From Draconibacterium halophilum (GTDB lineage: Bacteria; Bacteroidota; Bacteroidia; Bacteroidales; Prolixibacteraceae), in assembly GCF_010448835.1 (NCBI RefSeq), contig NZ_CP048409.1:4567501-4631500 (forward strand): a stretch of DNA of 64,000 nt, in the 5' to 3' direction. Positions 62,362 through 64,000 of the stretch are shown piece by piece. The position numbers were made by a program, and so were the translations under genes. Under the pieces are notes generated by a model. The model saw only the letters and a list, made by a program, of their open reading frames with translations, ran no database searches and had not been told where the DNA came from. Within the stretch, counting starts at the first letter, position 1; every line of letters begins with the position of its first letter.

Positions 62362-64000
62362 CTACTCTTTGTATTCGTCCCAACTCATTACTTTAATATC
62401 CTCAAGCTTGTATTTGCAAATTCCGGAAAGAAATGCACTGGCCACACGGGCATTGGTAATTAGCGGAATGTTATAATCGATTGAACTACGACGGATCTGG
62501 TAACCATTTTTCAACTCGCGGTTGGTATGGTTTTTCGGAATGTTAACCACCAGATCAATCTTCTTATTTTTTATCATCTCAATCGAATTTGGCGACTGAT
62601 CTTCTTCATCTGGCCAATGCACCAATGTATTTTCAACGCCATTCTCGCGGAAAAACTTATGCGTTCCTTCCGTAGCAAATATATTATAGCCTTTTCCAAT
62701 CAGCAGTTTTGCACTGTTTAGTAACTCCACTTTGCCGCGCGACGGACCCGATGAAATAAGGATGTTCTTTTTGGGAAAGTTGTAACCAACAGACATCATT
62801 GCTTTTATAATGGCTTCGTAATAGGTTTCGCCAATACAACCAACCTCTCCGGTCGACGACATGTCAACGCCCAAAACAGGGTCGGCTTTCAGTAATCGGG
62901 CGAACGAGAACTGCGGTGCTTTTACGCCTACATAATCCAGTTCGAACAACGACTTGTCTGGTTTCGGAACATCTATCCCGAGCATTACTTTTGTGGCAAT
63001 TTCAATCAGGTTAAGTTTCATCACCTTCGAAACAAACGGGAAACTTCGCGAGGCACGCAGGTTACACTCAATAACTTTTATATCGTTATCTTTTGCCAGG
63101 AACTGCATATTAAAAGGCCCGGTAATCTCCAGTCCTTTTGCAATCTCACGTGCAATTTTCTTTACCCTGCGAATGGTTTCAACATACAGCTTTTGTGGCG
63201 GAAAAACAATGGTAGCATCGCCCGAGTGAACTCCTGCAAATTCCACATGTTCGGAAATAGCATAAGCAACCATTTCTCCTTTATTGGCCACTGCATCAAC
63301 TTCAATCTCTTTCGCCTGCTCGATAAACTCGGTAACAACTACCGGATGTTCCTTCGAAACATTAGTCGCCATCTGAAGGAAATGCTCTAATTGGTCAGGG
63401 TTGGAAACGACATTCATTGCCGCACCCGAGAGTACGTATGATGGACGAATCAACAATGGATAACCTACCTCATCAACAAACTTATGAATTTCTTCAATGG
63501 TAGACAGGCGTGCCCAACGTGGCTGATCTACTCCCAGCTTGTCGAGCAGCGAAGAGAATTTCTCGCGGTCTTCGGCATTGTCAATCTTTTTGGCTGATGT
63601 ACCAAGGATCGGAACATTCTGTCCATCCAGCTTCATCGCCAGGTTATTTGGAATCTGACCACCCATTGAAACCACAACACCATGCGGATTCTCCAGATCA
63701 TATACATCCATTACGCGCTCAAAAGTCAACTCATCAAAATAAAGTCTGTCGCAGGTATCGTAATCCGTACTCACCGTTTCCGGGTTGTAATTGATCATTA
63801 CCGAACGGTAGCCCTGCTCTTTAATCGTTTTAATAGTATTTACGCTACACCAGTCAAATTCTACCGAACTACCAATTCGATAAGCTCCGGATCCGAGTAC
63901 TATAACTGACTTGTGATCTCCCAAATACTCGACATCATTCTCCGTGCCGCTATGTGTAAGATACAGGTAATTGGTCTGCGCCGGATATTCTCCTGCCAGC
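62362..64000 (-). CDS. carB: Carbamoyl-phosphate synthase large subunit, C-terminal half (5' end beyond window)
   Basis: The frame is open to the window edge (545 residues). The visible part begins at EYPAQTNYLYLT and covers the second ATP-grasp synthetase domain: VIVLGSGAYRIGSSVEFDWC, MINYNPETVSTDYDTCDRLY, VVSMGGQIPNNLAMKL, EVDAVANKGEM and MQFLAKDNDIKVIECNLRAS. The allosteric domain follows with NILISSGPSRGKVELLN and LVHWPDEE. The enzyme makes carbamoyl phosphate from glutamine, bicarbonate and two ATP for pyrimidine and arginine synthesis. The C-terminal half is intact. A TTG at 63924 is an internal codon, not a start. A terminator follows. Confidence 0.95.
   Translation of the reverse strand, partial: LAGEYPAQTNYLYLTHSGTENDVEYLGDHKSVIVLGSGAYRIGSSVEFDWCSVNTIKTIKEQGYRSVMINYNPETVSTDYDTCDRLYFDELTFERVMDVYDLENPHGVVVSMGGQIPNNLAMKLDGQNVPILGTSAKKIDNAEDREKFSSLLDKLGVDQPRWARLSTIEEIHKFVDEVGYPLLIRPSYVLSGAAMNVVSNPDQLEHFLQMATNVSKEHPVVVTEFIEQAKEIEVDAVANKGEMVAYAISEHVEFAGVHSGDATIVFPPQKLYVETIRRVKKIAREIAKGLEITGPFNMQFLAKDNDIKVIECNLRASRSFPFVSKVMKLNLIEIATKVMLGIDVPKPDKSLFELDYVGVKAPQFSFARLLKADPVLGVDMSSTGEVGCIGETYYEAIIKAMMSVGYNFPKKNILISSGPSRGKVELLNSAKLLIGKGYNIFATEGTHKFFRENGVENTLVHWPDEEDQSPNSIEMIKNKKIDLVVNIPKNHTNRELKNGYQIRRSSIDYNIPLITNARVASAFLSGICKYKLEDIKVMSWDEYKE

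Overview
The window looks like a chromosome segment of a Bacteroidota bacterium, probably a polysaccharide-degrading marine or sediment member of the Bacteroidales/Marinilabiliales. The signs are promoters of the type TTG-N18/19-TAnnTTTG, many short lipoprotein signal peptides, GH2/GH3/GH5/GH130 enzymes, a DUF2723 membrane protein, a hybrid two-component regulator with an AraC output, M16/M28/M48 peptidases and a RicT/PSP1 protein. The taxon is inferred from gene content, not from a marker search.

Layout. 1-12.9 kb: thioredoxin (cut by the window edge), CCA-adding enzyme, an endonuclease/exonuclease/phosphatase family protein fused by a frameshift to a beta-helix lipoprotein, a peptidoglycan-sugar salvage group (sodium symporter, NamZ, and a GH3 NagZ fused to a serine hydrolase), a small HTH protein, a DUF1080 lipoprotein and a uracil permease. 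13-19.2 kb: DNA-repair-type radical SAM and DUF4130 genes divergent from a LexA-like XRE/S24 regulator with a palindromic operator candidate between them, then AmrS, Ppx/GppA and QueG. 19.2-26.1 kb: carbohydrate enzymes (GH2 with an inserted LamG domain, BNR_4 protein, Gfo/Idh/MocA lipoprotein). 26.2-35.8 kb: a four-domain persulfide/sulfur-carrier enzyme, two tandem M28 peptidases, an M48 peptidase, a small outer-membrane barrel and a GH5 enzyme. 35.9-37.2 kb: REP-like palindromes, a GIY-YIG nuclease ORF whose 3' end is a decayed tRNA-Gly, and a Gly-Leu-Gly tRNA operon. 37.2-53.5 kb: MutS, DUF4105, RicT, O-methyltransferase, M16 peptidase, tRNA-Phe, D-2-hydroxyacid dehydrogenase, Nudix, HEAT-like protein and DUF2723. 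53.7-61.1 kb: a probable decayed integrated element at tRNA-Gln (integrase stub, soluble hybrid regulator, epimerase-like gene, broken small lipoprotein, broken GH130). 61.2-64 kb: a DUF4369-type protein and the 3' half of carB.

Two patterns run through the whole window. First, at least eight single-base losses, mostly in G/C runs, break or fuse six otherwise full-length genes. Restoring one base at each site gives the expected family sequence, so base-calling or assembly error is as likely as true decay. Second, two separate loci carry degenerate tandem arrays with the same unusual 42-bp period.

The most interesting local structure is the 36.4-37.1 kb tRNA-Gly / GIY-YIG cassette. A nuclease ORF sits between an intact tRNA-Gly plus terminator and a second, decayed copy of both, and the decayed copy is further split by small palindromic inserts.
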